Source: Robertmurraya korlensis NBRC 107688 (GTDB lineage Bacteria > Bacillota > Bacilli > Bacillales > Cytobacillaceae). Taken from it: 64,000 bases of DNA. The translations under genes were made by a program, and so were the position numbers. Location of the stretch: assembly GCF_001591645.1 (NCBI RefSeq), contig NZ_BCVH01000007.1:124001-188000 (forward strand), written 5' to 3'. Positions 1-10,323 of this stretch are shown here, in pieces. Below the pieces are notes generated by a model. That model ran no database searches, was not told the DNA's origin, and saw nothing but the letters and a program-made list of their open reading frames with translations. Position 1 is the stretch's first letter, and the number at the start of each line of letters is the position of its first letter.

Positions 1-986
1 TACCATTATTACTTCTTACTTGGAAGTTGGCCCCTTGCCTTGGGATGGGGAATACGGCGGTCATTAAACCCGCAGAATGGACTCCGATGACAGCAACCGT
101 GCTAATGGAAATTTGTAAGGAGGCAGGCGTCCCAGATGGAGTGGTGAATCTTGTACATGGCTTTGGTCCAAATTCAGCCGGCGGAGCAATCTCTGAGCAC
201 CCAGATATTGATGCCATTTCCTTCATCGGAGAACCGAGTACAGGGGCAAGTATCATGAAAGCAGCTGCTGACTCTTTGAAAAAGCTGTCTTATGAATTAG
301 GTGGAAAGAATCCAAATATTATTTTTGCAGATTCTGATCTTGATGAAGTGATTGAAACAACGGTTAAATCTAGTTTCATCAATCAAGGGGAAGTTTGTCT
401 TTGTGGCTCACGCATTTACGTAGAGCGACCAATTTACAATGAATTTATCAATAAATTTGCTGAAAGAGTAAGAGAGTTACGAGTAGGTGACCCGCTTGCT
501 GAATCCACCAATGTAGGTGCGTTAGTTAGCAAGGAACACTATGAAAGAGTAAATAGCTATATCGAGATTGCACGAAATGATGGAGCAAATATTCTAACAG
601 GTGGAAAGCGACCAGAAGGAATGGATAAAGGGTTTTTTCTAGAGCCAACAATTATCACTGGGCTTGATCGTACTTCTCGTTGTGTTCGTGAAGAAATTTT
701 TGGTCCGGTTGTGACAGTAATGCCTTTTGATATGGAAGAAGAAGTCATCATGCAGGCAAATGATACACATTATGGGTTAAGCGCGACCATCTGGACAAAC
801 GATCTGCGCCGTGCACACCGAGTGGCACATCAAATTGAAGCGGGCATTATTTGGGTAAACACATGGTTCCTAAGAGATCTACGAACTCCTTTTGGTGGGA
901 TGAAAAATAGTGGGATTGGTAGAACCGGAGGAATGCATAGCTTAGATTTCTACTCGGAATTATCAAATATTACGATCAAGCTGTAA
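1..986 (+). CDS. dmpC: 2-hydroxymuconate semialdehyde dehydrogenase, 5'-truncated
   Basis: NAD-dependent aldehyde dehydrogenase. The frame is open to the left edge (first full codon at base 3), so about 328 C-terminal residues of a roughly 490-residue enzyme are present. The GNTAVIKPAE cofactor motif, ELGGKNP with the general-base Glu, and the catalytic Cys in QGEVCLCGS (codon 396-398) are visible. The QGEVCLCGS and WFLRDLRTPFGG signatures fit the 2-hydroxymuconic semialdehyde branch (DmpC/XylG/PraB), which oxidises the ring-cleavage product to 4-oxalocrotonate. It is the first visible gene of a tightly packed operon; the next start is 18 bases after its stop. An HpaE-like role is the alternative, but the downstream acetaldehyde dehydrogenase argues against it. 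Confidence 0.9.
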   Translation, partial: PLLLLTWKLAPCLGMGNTAVIKPAEWTPMTATVLMEICKEAGVPDGVVNLVHGFGPNSAGGAISEHPDIDAISFIGEPSTGASIMKAAADSLKKLSYELGGKNPNIIFADSDLDEVIETTVKSSFINQGEVCLCGSRIYVERPIYNEFINKFAERVRELRVGDPLAESTNVGALVSKEHYERVNSYIEIARNDGANILTGGKRPEGMDKGFFLEPTIITGLDRTSRCVREEIFGPVVTVMPFDMEEEVIMQANDTHYGLSATIWTNDLRRAHRVAHQIEAGIIWVNTWFLRDLRTPFGGMKNSGIGRTGGMHSLDFYSELSNITIKL

Positions 987-1003
987 GAAAGGTGGGAAAG
1001 GAA

Positions 1004-1789
1004 ATGTCCATTGTGACTCATAGAATAAAAGAATATGCCGCTCTATTAGCTGATGCTGAAAAGACAGGTGTTGGAACCAATCCACTTACGTCAATAGATC
1101 CAAATCTTTCTGTAACGGAAGCTTATCATATACAGCTAGAAAATATACAAATGAAAGTGGAACAAGGACTGATAATTGTTGGGAAGAAAATCGGACTTAC
1201 CTCACTTGCTATGCAAAAGCTTCTCGGGGTTGACGAACCCGACTACGGTCACTTGTTAAATAATATGGAAGTAGCTAATGGCGGGACGATTCCAATCGAG
1301 AAAGTATTGCAACCAAAGGTAGAAGCAGAACTCGCTTTTGTTTTAAAAAAGGATTTAATGGGTCCAAATATAACGACACTTGATGTGTTACAGGCAACTG
1401 ATTATATTGTACCCGCCCTCGAAATTGTAGATAGTAGGGTAAAAGATTGGAAGATTAAGCTTCCTGATACGATTGCAGATAACGCTTCTTCTGGTTTTTA
1501 CGTACTTGGAGACAAAAAAGCAAAGGTGGACGAAATCAATCTTGAATTGCTTGGCATGGTGCTTTCGAAAAATGATGAGATTGTTAACACCGGGGTGGGA
1601 GCGGCCGCTCTAGGAAACCCAGCTACATGTGTTGCATGGCTAGCAAATAAATTGTCTGAATTTGGGATTTCACTGAAAGCAGGAGAAGTCATTTTATCTG
1701 GTGCACTATCGGCAGCTGCTGATGCGAAGGCTGGAGATACTTTCTCTGCTAGATTTGCTCATCTTGGCCAAGTAAGTGTTCATTTTTAA
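1004..1789 (+). CDS. dmpE: 2-oxopent-4-enoate (2-hydroxypenta-2,4-dienoate) hydratase
   Basis: Member of the hydratase/decarboxylase family (MhpD/DmpE/DmpH), 261 aa, the usual length. It adds water to 2-hydroxypenta-2,4-dienoate to give 4-hydroxy-2-oxovalerate in the meta-cleavage pathway. The metal-site pattern is seen as PKVEAELAF followed by ALEIVDSR. The ATG at 1004 is preferred over an in-frame GTG at 992 because AAAGGTGG lies a good distance upstream of the ATG. A paralogue lies at 3750-4538. Assignment as hydratase rather than decarboxylase rests on gene order (after the dehydrogenase, before acetaldehyde dehydrogenase and aldolase, as in dmpCEFGHI), so the two could be swapped. Confidence 0.83.
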   Translation: MSIVTHRIKEYAALLADAEKTGVGTNPLTSIDPNLSVTEAYHIQLENIQMKVEQGLIIVGKKIGLTSLAMQKLLGVDEPDYGHLLNNMEVANGGTIPIEKVLQPKVEAELAFVLKKDLMGPNITTLDVLQATDYIVPALEIVDSRVKDWKIKLPDTIADNASSGFYVLGDKKAKVDEINLELLGMVLSKNDEIVNTGVGAAALGNPATCVAWLANKLSEFGISLKAGEVILSGALSAAADAKAGDTFSARFAHLGQVSVHF

Positions 1790-1807
1790 AAGGAAAGGAT
1801 GGTTCTC

Positions 1808-2692
1808 ATGGACAAAGTAAAGGTTGCAATTCTTGGATCAGGAAATATCGGTACGGATCTCATGATTAAGCTAGGACGCTCAGAAGTTCTTGAATTAACG
1901 ACGGTAATTGGAATTGATCCTGAATCTGACGGGTTAAGAAAAGCAAAAGAGCTAGGCTATGAAACGATTGATACCGGAATAAAGGGGTTCTTAGAACGAT
2001 CAGAACTGGCAGATATCGTCTTTGATGCAACATCAGCAAAAGCACATGTTAGGCATGCAAAGCTATTACGAGAAGCGGGCAAACAGGTTCTTGATTTAAC
2101 ACCAGCTGCAGTTGGCCCACTTGTCGTACCCCCAGTGAATATTAAAGAGCATGTGGACGCAGATAATATTAATCTGATTACATGTGGCGGGCAAGCGACG
2201 ATTCCAATGGTTCATGCGATTAATTCTGTTCAATCAGTGGAATACGCGGAAATAGTCGCTACGATTTCTAGTAAAAGTGCGGGTCCTGGAACAAGGGCAA
2301 ATATTGATGAATTTACCGAAACAACAGCACGTGGAATTGAAAAGATTGGAGGAGCAAGAGTTGGGAAAGCCATCATCATCCTGAATCCAGCCGATCCTCC
2401 GATCATGATGAGAGACACCATTCATGTTTTAGTAAAAGGTGATCAGGTGGATGAAGAGGGGATTGCTCGTTCCATCAAAGAAATGGAACAACAAGTACAG
2501 GAATATGTACCTGGGTACAAACTAAGACAAGAACCGATCTTCAACGGCAACCATATAACCGTTTTTATTGAAGTAGAAGGAGCAGGCGATTATCTGCCGA
2601 AATATTCTGGAAACTTGGATATTATGACGGCAGCTGCTGTGAAAGTAGCAGAAGAATGGGCAAAACGCAAAATTTCACAAGCAATTGTTTAA
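1808..2692 (+). CDS. dmpF: acetaldehyde dehydrogenase (acetylating)
   Basis: Converts acetaldehyde, CoA and NAD to acetyl-CoA, normally while complexed with the aldolase encoded next door so that acetaldehyde is channelled. An N-terminal Rossmann motif GSGNIG is at residues 10-15 and the acyl-thioester Cys is residue 126 in TCGGQATIP. The length of 294 aa is slightly short of the usual ~310. The ATG at 1808 is chosen over an in-frame ATG at 1799 because the latter lies inside the AGGAAAGG ribosome-binding site. The aldolase gene begins 20 bases after the stop, in keeping with a co-translated pair. Confidence 0.93.
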   Translation: MDKVKVAILGSGNIGTDLMIKLGRSEVLELTTVIGIDPESDGLRKAKELGYETIDTGIKGFLERSELADIVFDATSAKAHVRHAKLLREAGKQVLDLTPAAVGPLVVPPVNIKEHVDADNINLITCGGQATIPMVHAINSVQSVEYAEIVATISSKSAGPGTRANIDEFTETTARGIEKIGGARVGKAIIILNPADPPIMMRDTIHVLVKGDQVDEEGIARSIKEMEQQVQEYVPGYKLRQEPIFNGNHITVFIEVEGAGDYLPKYSGNLDIMTAAAVKVAEEWAKRKISQAIV

Positions 2693-2711
2693 GAGAAAGG
2701 AGGAGCAAAAA

Positions 2712-3734
2712 ATGGAAGCGAAACGTGATGTAATATTGACGGAGGTAGCTTTAAGAGATGGTAGTCATGCGATTCGGCATCAATTTACAGTTGAGCAGGT
2801 AACTCAGGTGGCAATGGGGTTGGATCAAGCCAATGTACCTTATATTGAGGTATCACATGGAGATGGATTAGGTGGATCCTCTTTGCAATATGGATTTTCC
2901 CGAACCAATGAAATGGAATTAATTGAAGCGGCGGCTGCTTCGGTAAAGCAGGCGAAAATCTCTGTTCTTCTTATTCCTGGAATCGGAACCAAGCAAGAAT
3001 TAAAGCATGCGGCACAGCTTGGTGCCAAGATGGTGAGAGTGGCCACTCATGTGACTGAGGCTGATGTCGCCCCGCAGCATATTGCTCTTGCCAAAGATTT
3101 AGGTCTTGAAACAGTAGGGTTCTTAATGATGTCTCATATGGCTCCTACGGAAAAGTTGGTGGAGCAAGCGAAGCTTATGGAGAGTTACGGTGCCGATACA
3201 GTGTATGTGGTCGATTCTGCGGGGGCTCTCTTGCCACATGAAGTGAAGGAGAAAATTCGCGCTCTTAGACAAAGTCTTTCGATTGATATTGGTTTCCATG
3301 CTCATAATAACCTATCTTTGGCGGTAGCAAACAGTATTACCGCGATTGAAGAGGGAGCAAGACGCATAGATGGAAGCATCCGATGTCTTGGCGCCGGTGC
3401 TGGAAACACGCAGACTGAAGTACTCGTCGCCGTCCTTGACCGCTTAGGTATAAAAACGGGAGTGGATCTGTACAAAATGATGGATGTAGCCGAAGATATT
3501 GTTGCTCCAATATTAGAAAAACCACAAGAAATTACAAAAGACGGTTTGGTACTCGGATATGCGGGTGTGTACTCTAGCTTCTTATTACACGCACAAGCAG
3601 CTGCACGAAAATTTGGAATTGATTCCCGTGATATTCTCGTTGAGCTTGGAAAGATGAAGGTGGTTGGTGGTCAGGAGGATATGATCCTTGATGTGGCTGC
3701 TGAACTTGCTAAAAAACTGCAAACAACGGGTTGA
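2712..3734 (+). CDS. dmpG: 4-hydroxy-2-oxovalerate aldolase
   Basis: Class II pyruvate aldolase of the DRE-TIM family, 340 aa. It splits 4-hydroxy-2-oxovalerate into pyruvate and acetaldehyde and passes acetaldehyde to the dehydrogenase encoded just upstream. The N-terminal LRDGSHA motif carries the metal-binding Asp and catalytic His, and HAHNN supplies the two metal-ligand histidines. An in-frame TTG at 2685 would overlap the preceding gene. The ATG at 2712, 8 bases after AAAGGAGG, is the clear start. The C-terminal ~70 residues match the communication domain that contacts DmpF-type partners. Confidence 0.94.
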   Translation: MEAKRDVILTEVALRDGSHAIRHQFTVEQVTQVAMGLDQANVPYIEVSHGDGLGGSSLQYGFSRTNEMELIEAAAASVKQAKISVLLIPGIGTKQELKHAAQLGAKMVRVATHVTEADVAPQHIALAKDLGLETVGFLMMSHMAPTEKLVEQAKLMESYGADTVYVVDSAGALLPHEVKEKIRALRQSLSIDIGFHAHNNLSLAVANSITAIEEGARRIDGSIRCLGAGAGNTQTEVLVAVLDRLGIKTGVDLYKMMDVAEDIVAPILEKPQEITKDGLVLGYAGVYSSFLLHAQAAARKFGIDSRDILVELGKMKVVGGQEDMILDVAAELAKKLQTTG

Positions 3735-3749
3735 TAAGGAGGAAATGGA

Positions 3750-4538
3750 ATGGCGACAGTGGAATATAAAGAGATTGCAAAATATTTAATTGCTGGTGAG
3801 GAAGAGAAAAGGGAGGTCGTAAAAGTAACAGAGAATATCAAACCAGATCTTTCTGTTGAAGAAGGATATCTCGTCCAACAGGAGCTTGTCAAAATAAAGC
3901 TGGAAGAAGGGAGAAGGATCGTCGGACCAAAAATGGGTTTAACTAGCAAAGCAAAGATGCAGCAAATGAATGTAAATGAGCCCATTTATGGATATGTGTT
4001 TGATTATATGCTGATCGAAAATGGTGGAAGGGTTCAATTACAAGACATGATTCACCCGAAAGTAGAAGCAGAGATTGCTTTTGTCATTGGGGAGGACATT
4101 GAAGGACCAAACGTGACAGCAGCAGATGTGTTGTCAAAAACTGAGTATGTGATTCCAGCTCTTGAACTAATCGATAGTCGGTACGTCAATTTCCAATTCA
4201 CTTTACCAGACGTAATTGCAGACAATGCATCTACATCTAGAGTTGTTTTCGGAACATCTTTTCAAAAGCCCGACAAATTTGATCTTGATTTAGTAGGTGT
4301 AACACTTTCTATTAATGGGGTAATTAAGGAGCTTGGTGCAGGAGCAGCTGTGCTTGGCCACCCAGCGGAAGCGATTGCGATGCTAGCAAATATGCTTTCT
4401 CGTAAAGGGGAGAAGGTTCGTAAGGGTGATGTGATTTTATCTGGAGCAATTACAAGTGCCATTTTGTTAGAAAAGGGAGATGTTGTAACCGGTCGATTCG
4501 ATGGATTAGGTGAAGTCTCTTTTGTGGTGACAGATTAA
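3750..4538 (+). CDS. dmpH: 4-oxalocrotonate (2-oxo-3-hexenedioate) decarboxylase
   Basis: Second hydratase/decarboxylase-family protein of the operon, 262 aa, clearly paralogous to the product of 1004-1789 (shared PKVEAE, DVLxxTxYxxPALE and DNAS blocks). In meta-cleavage operons the copy next to the tautomerase is the Mg-dependent decarboxylase that converts 2-oxo-3-hexenedioate to 2-hydroxypentadienoate, usually in complex with the hydratase. The start at 3750 follows AAGGAGG. The role is assigned from position between aldolase and tautomerase, identical to dmpG-H-I; sequence alone does not let me exclude a hydratase. Confidence 0.83.
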   Translation: MATVEYKEIAKYLIAGEEEKREVVKVTENIKPDLSVEEGYLVQQELVKIKLEEGRRIVGPKMGLTSKAKMQQMNVNEPIYGYVFDYMLIENGGRVQLQDMIHPKVEAEIAFVIGEDIEGPNVTAADVLSKTEYVIPALELIDSRYVNFQFTLPDVIADNASTSRVVFGTSFQKPDKFDLDLVGVTLSINGVIKELGAGAAVLGHPAEAIAMLANMLSRKGEKVRKGDVILSGAITSAILLEKGDVVTGRFDGLGEVSFVVTD

Positions 4539-4566
4539 TTTTATTTGAAGAGAAAGGAGGCATCCT

Positions 4567-4752
4567 ATGCCAATCATTCAGGTTCAAATGATGGAAGGCA
4601 GACCAAAGGAGAAAATTGAAGAATTGATTCAGAATATTACAAATACGGTTACTGAAACATTGGACGCTCCAAAAGAGAGTATTCGAGTATTAGTGACTGA
4701 GATTCCGAAAACTCATTGGGGAGTAGCAGGTGTGCCAAAGTCAAAATCGTAA
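4567..4752 (+). CDS. dmpI: 4-oxalocrotonate tautomerase
   Basis: A 61-residue tautomerase of the 4-OT family. After removal of Met, Pro1 is the catalytic base (PIIQVQ). The Arg in EGRPKEK and the Arg in ESIRVLV fit the two substrate-binding arginines of 4-OT. It interconverts 2-hydroxymuconate and 2-oxo-3-hexenedioate, the substrate of the decarboxylase encoded just upstream. AAAGGAGG precedes the ATG. The usual hexameric 4-OT is about 62 residues after processing, so the length is normal. Confidence 0.92.
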   Translation: MPIIQVQMMEGRPKEKIEELIQNITNTVTETLDAPKESIRVLVTEIPKTHWGVAGVPKSKS

Positions 4753-4772
4753 GGACTATAAGGAGGTTCATA

Positions 4773-6897
<2,125 letters not shown>

Positions 6898-6952
6898 GTA
6901 AAAGGGAGAAGGATAATCCCGTTAGGTTGAATCATAAAAGGGGTGTCAGGCT

Positions 6953-8212
6953 ATGAGTCAAAAAAAGCAATCTTTTTTCCGATATGAAAATGGTATATTA
7001 TTCGTTTTGTTTTTGGTTTTTGGCTTGGTATTTATGGATCGGCTTAGCATTATATATTTATTTCCTTTTGTTGCACCAGAGTTAGGTCTAAACAACACAC
7101 AAATGGGGATGATTGTTGGGGCAACTTCTATTGCTTGGGGATTATCAACCCTATTATTTGCTAGTTTATCTGACTTTCTTGGAAAAAAGAAAAAGACCTT
7201 AATTGTTTTTATTATCATCTTTTCGGCTGCTACCTTTACCTCTGGCCTAGTTGGCGGGCTTGGATCCCTCATTCTGGTTAGACTCTTAATGGGAGCATCT
7301 GAGGGACCAGTTATTCCACTAGTTCAGTCTACAATTATGGCGGAATCCACTCCAAAACGAAGAGGGTTTAATATGGGCTTTATTCAAAGCTCCGGACCTC
7401 TTCTAGGAAATGCGGTTGCTCCAGTCCTGGTTGTGGCCATTGCAGCAGCGACAAATTGGCGGTATTCTTTCTTTGCTCTTGCTATTCCTGGAGTCATTCT
7501 TGCTATCATATTAATGTTTTATATGAGGGAGCCACTCTTACATTCATCTGGAAATAGTGGAGAAAAGCAGGGAAAGCCAACCTTTAGTGAATACAAAAGT
7601 GTTTTTAAAACAAGAAACGTATGGGTGGGAATGTTAATCGCTATTTTCTATATGATGTATTTACTGGTATTTACTAGCTTTATGCCTTTATTTCTATCAG
7701 GTGTATCTGGATACAGTGAAGCGCAATATGGAATTGTTTTAGGTGTTTTAGGGATTTCCATGTTCTTTTGGCAGTTATTTATTCCGTTTTTATCCGATAA
7801 GGTAGGGCGGAAAGCGGTTATCACTCCCGTAACGTTTATTGCTATTTTCCTACCGTTAGCCATTGCTAATTTTCATAATAATTTCGCTTTACTAGCTATT
7901 TCTGTTTTCATACTAGCCATCGGATTTGGAGGACAGCCGCTATATCTTGCTATTATTCCCTCTGAGTCAGTACCAAGAACATTTGCGGCTACTGCAATAG
8001 CGGTTATTGTGTTAACTGGAGAGATTATTGGCGGAACTTTAGGACCAATTGTTGCGGGTGTTTTAGCAGACAAATACAGTTTGTACGCCCCGCTATGGCT
8101 TGCCAGTGGAGCTGCAGTTATTTTCTTTCTTTTATCCTTTGCCCTAAAGGAAACAGCACCTGTGAAAGTGTCGGGGAATAAGGATATGAACGAGGTAAAC
8201 GTACCAATTTAA
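6953..8212 (+). CDS. MFS transporter, probable aromatic acid uptake
   Basis: Major facilitator protein of 419 aa with about 12 hydrophobic segments. A charged cytoplasmic loop (SDFLGKKKKT) lies between TM2 and TM3 and a second such loop (SDKVGRKAV) between TM8 and TM9. The MDRLSIIYLFPF start of TM1 resembles organic-acid symporters of the ACS/AAHS groups. It is the last gene of the operon before a terminator and directly follows pobA, so uptake of 4-hydroxybenzoate or a related acid is inferred. AAAGGGGT precedes the ATG. The substrate cannot be read from sequence. Confidence 0.8.
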   Translation: MSQKKQSFFRYENGILFVLFLVFGLVFMDRLSIIYLFPFVAPELGLNNTQMGMIVGATSIAWGLSTLLFASLSDFLGKKKKTLIVFIIIFSAATFTSGLVGGLGSLILVRLLMGASEGPVIPLVQSTIMAESTPKRRGFNMGFIQSSGPLLGNAVAPVLVVAIAAATNWRYSFFALAIPGVILAIILMFYMREPLLHSSGNSGEKQGKPTFSEYKSVFKTRNVWVGMLIAIFYMMYLLVFTSFMPLFLSGVSGYSEAQYGIVLGVLGISMFFWQLFIPFLSDKVGRKAVITPVTFIAIFLPLAIANFHNNFALLAISVFILAIGFGGQPLYLAIIPSESVPRTFAATAIAVIVLTGEIIGGTLGPIVAGVLADKYSLYAPLWLASGAAVIFFLLSFALKETAPVKVSGNKDMNEVNVPI

Positions 8213-8225
8213 AAACCCTATTAGA

Positions 8226-8264
8226 AGAGGCCATGATCCTATTTAGATTGTGGTCTTTTCTTTT
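8226..8264 (+). terminator. terminator of the aromatic operon
   Basis: AGAGGCCA and TGGTCTTT form an 8-bp stem with two G-U pairs, followed by a T-rich tract, 14 bases after the MFS gene stop. It closes the operon that begins left of the window. Confidence 0.6.
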
Positions 8265-8345
8265 GGGAAAAAGAGAAAGAGGTTGTTTTAAAAATAATGT
8301 AGGAAATTGTTGATGGAAAATCCCCAAAAAAGTTCGATCGTCTTG

Positions 8346-8374
8346 TTGACAACACTGAATATTTAAACTATTCT
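8346..8374 (+). promoter_or_regulatory. distal promoter of the frl region
   Basis: A perfect -35 TTGACA, a 17-base spacer and a 4/6 -10 element TATTCT. A full cre box starts 14 bases downstream, so initiation here would be subject to CcpA roadblock. Confidence 0.4.
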
Positions 8375-8387
8375 AAAATTAACAAAT

Positions 8388-8403
8388 ATGTAATCGTTTT
8401 CAA
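8388..8403 (+). promoter_or_regulatory. CcpA cre box upstream of the frl operon
   Basis: ATGTAATCGTTTTCAA matches WTGNAANCGNWNNCW at all fixed positions. It sits in the 368-base intergenic region between the aromatic and frl operons, 178 bases before the GntR gene. Confidence 0.6.
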
Positions 8404-8475
8404 AGAAACCTTTCCCGAAGCATTCACCTAATCTATAGATTCTTCTACAAACTCATATTTCTAGTTTATTAAAAA

Positions 8476-8487
8476 TGGTATATACCA
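8476..8487 (+). promoter_or_regulatory. FrlR-type operator 1
   Basis: The perfect palindrome TGGTATATACCA is one of three identical copies in this operon (others at 9333 and 13446). It resembles the TGGTNTANACCA sites of HutC-subfamily GntR regulators such as NagR and DasR. It lies just upstream of the proximal promoter of the GntR gene, implying autoregulation. Confidence 0.75.
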
Positions 8488-8504
8488 AAATGATTGAATA
8501 GCAT

Positions 8505-8534
8505 AGGACAGGGGATTGTATATTACTATATAAT
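8505..8534 (+). promoter_or_regulatory. proximal promoter of the GntR gene
   Basis: A -35-like AGGACA, an 18-base spacer and a perfect -10 TATAAT, 46 bases before the ATG. The -35 is weak, so this is a prediction from the -10 and position next to the operator. Confidence 0.4.
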
Positions 8535-8580
8535 GTAAATAGTACTAGCCAAGTATTAACCATTTAAAGCAGGTGAAGAA

Positions 8581-9309
8581 ATGCATAAAGGGGAAGAAGA
8601 AACACCATTTTATCAACAATTAAAAGATAAAATCATCGACGATATTGAAAGCGGGAAACTAAAGCATGGAGATAAGCTCCCATCTGAAAGGGAATTAGCT
8701 GAACAATATGGAATCAGCCGGATGACGGCAAGACATACCCTATCCATATTAGAAAGAGAAGGGGTCGTGGAACGAAGAGTTGGTGCAGGAACCTTTATAT
8801 CTAATTATAAGATCGAGATGGATTTCATAACTTTTAATAGTTTTACAAGAACGATGCTGGGAAAAGGGTTAACACCAAGCACCCAAGTTCTTTCAATTAA
8901 AACGAGTCCAGCAAAACCAGGGATCGCAAATAAGCTAAACATTCCTGATGGGGAAGAAATTGTTATTATTAAGCGATTGAGAAACGTGAATGGAATTCCT
9001 ATTTCTATTGAAGAATCCTTTATTCCGTATAGGTATTGTCCAGATATAGATAATAGAATAACTAACAATCATTCTCTTTATCAAATGTTAGAAAGTGAAT
9101 ATGGCATTACGCTAGTAAAGGCCAAAGAATATATGAAAGTGAAACTAGCAGAAGAAAGTGACTGTAAATTACTTAGAATTCGATCCGAAAGTCCATGTGT
9201 CTTACGTGAAGCGGTGGCCTACGATGATCAGGAACAATCGATCGAATATTCAACATCACTAACTAGAAGTGACATTGTCAGGTTTTATTCCGAGCTACAT
9301 CTGAAATGA
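8581..9309 (+). CDS. frlR: GntR/HutC-family repressor of the frl operon
   Basis: Transcription factor of 242 aa with an N-terminal winged helix (about residues 10-75, including LPSERELAEQYGISRMT and a VGAGTFI wing) and a C-terminal UTRA ligand-binding domain (about 95-235). The UTRA fold in HutC regulators senses phosphosugars or related small molecules. It is followed by fructosamine-degrading genes, so it is most likely the counterpart of B. subtilis FrlR (YurK). Three identical TGGTATATACCA palindromes in front of this gene, the kinase and the epimerase gene are its probable operators. AGGTGA precedes the ATG. Confidence 0.85.
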   Translation: MHKGEEETPFYQQLKDKIIDDIESGKLKHGDKLPSERELAEQYGISRMTARHTLSILEREGVVERRVGAGTFISNYKIEMDFITFNSFTRTMLGKGLTPSTQVLSIKTSPAKPGIANKLNIPDGEEIVIIKRLRNVNGIPISIEESFIPYRYCPDIDNRITNNHSLYQMLESEYGITLVKAKEYMKVKLAEESDCKLLRIRSESPCVLREAVAYDDQEQSIEYSTSLTRSDIVRFYSELHLK

Positions 9310-9321
9310 CTATCATTTCAG
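9301..9321 (+). terminator. hairpin overlapping the frlR stop codon
   Basis: A perfect 9-bp inverted repeat, CTGAAATGA / TCATTTCAG, with a 3-base loop. It overlaps the TGA of frlR and lacks a long T-tract, so it may attenuate or stabilise the message rather than fully terminate. Confidence 0.4.
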
Positions 9322-9332
9322 GTTATTAAAAG

Positions 9333-9344
9333 TGGTATATACCA
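9333..9344 (+). promoter_or_regulatory. FrlR-type operator 2
   Basis: TGGTATATACCA, identical to the copies at 8476 and 13446, lies 24 bases before the kinase start. The GTATAT core could itself contribute a -10 element. Confidence 0.75.
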
Positions 9345-9368
9345 TTAAAGGTAAGAGGAGGGAAAGTG

Positions 9369-10205
9369 ATGAGAGTCATTGGGGTTGGAGATAATGTGGT
9401 TGATAAGTATATGTATAAGAGAATCATGTATCCAGGGGGAAATGCGCTGAATTTAAGTGTTTATGCAAAGCAACTAGGAGTAGATGCTGCCTATTTAGGT
9501 GTATTTGGAGATGATAAGGCAGCGAATCATATTATCGAAACACTAAACCATTTGAAGATAGATATCTCTTATTGTCGACAGCATCCTGGGGAAAATGGCT
9601 TTGCAGCAGTAGATCTTGTGGATGGTGATAGAGTATTTATCGGAGGAAATGATGGAGGTGTACAAAAGGAACATCCTATTATTCTCACACAAGAAGATTT
9701 GGATTATATTCAAACATTTGAATTGGCTCATAGTAGCATTTATAGCGGGATGGAAGCAGAACTACATAAATTAAAGGAAACCGGGATTCTCGTTTCCTTC
9801 GATTTTTCAACGGATTATAATGAAAGCGTTTTAAAGGGGGTTTGCCCTCACGTTAATATAAGTCTTCTCTCATGTGGTCAGCTTCCAACAGAAGAAGTAA
9901 AGGACCTTTTAACATATGTGTGTTCCTTAGGCAGTTCAATGGCTATTGGGACAATGGGTTCACGAGGGGCAATGGTATTTAACGGAAAAAACTTTTATGA
10001 ACAAAAACCCCACTATGTTAAACCTGTAGATACGCTTGGAGCAGGAGATTCTTTTTTTACAGCTTTCATTCTTGAGTACTTAAAAGGGAGAAAGAAGAAG
10101 GTAAATGAAGATCAGTTGATCCGTGAAAGCCTAGAAGAAGGAGCGAAATTTGCGGCACAGACTTGCTTGGTCGATGGAGCATTTGGATTTGGTATGGAAT
10201 TCTAA
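9369..10205 (+). CDS. frlD: fructosamine (fructoselysine-type) 6-kinase
   Basis: PfkB/ribokinase-family kinase, 278 aa. The N-terminal GVGDNVVDKY, the PGGNALNLSVYA motif and the ATP/anion-hole signature DTLGAGDSFFTAF follow the FrlD pattern. It should phosphorylate O6 of an imported fructosamine, giving the substrate of the deglycases encoded at the end of the operon. The ATG at 9369 follows AAGAGGAGGG; an in-frame GTG directly precedes it. Exact substrate (fructoselysine, fructosevaline, fructose-asparagine) cannot be read from the sequence. Confidence 0.85.
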   Translation: MRVIGVGDNVVDKYMYKRIMYPGGNALNLSVYAKQLGVDAAYLGVFGDDKAANHIIETLNHLKIDISYCRQHPGENGFAAVDLVDGDRVFIGGNDGGVQKEHPIILTQEDLDYIQTFELAHSSIYSGMEAELHKLKETGILVSFDFSTDYNESVLKGVCPHVNISLLSCGQLPTEEVKDLLTYVCSLGSSMAIGTMGSRGAMVFNGKNFYEQKPHYVKPVDTLGAGDSFFTAFILEYLKGRKKKVNEDQLIRESLEEGAKFAAQTCLVDGAFGFGMEF

Positions 10206-10323
10206 ATTCTTTTTTAAAAGGATTTAAGAATCATAGATAAAAAGTACCGGGGGTGGTTGTGTTTTGGAAGGCTAATACACCTTAAATAATTATTTATGCT
10301 CTAACTATAAGGAGGGTCAATGA

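Noticed and set aside
992-1003. Upstream GTG start for the hydratase
   Set aside because: It lies inside the ribosome-binding region; the ATG at 1004 has correct spacing. The same logic applied to TTG/GTG/ATG extensions at 2685, 4716, 15344, 23537, 33150, 33990, 38986, 41953, 46548 and 53079.
3671-3985. 104-codon minus-strand ORF over the aldolase/decarboxylase junction
   Set aside because: Shadow of conserved plus-strand genes with no start signals.
6958-7272. 104-codon minus-strand ORF within the MFS gene
   Set aside because: Basic, low-complexity mirror of transmembrane codons; no ribosome-binding site.
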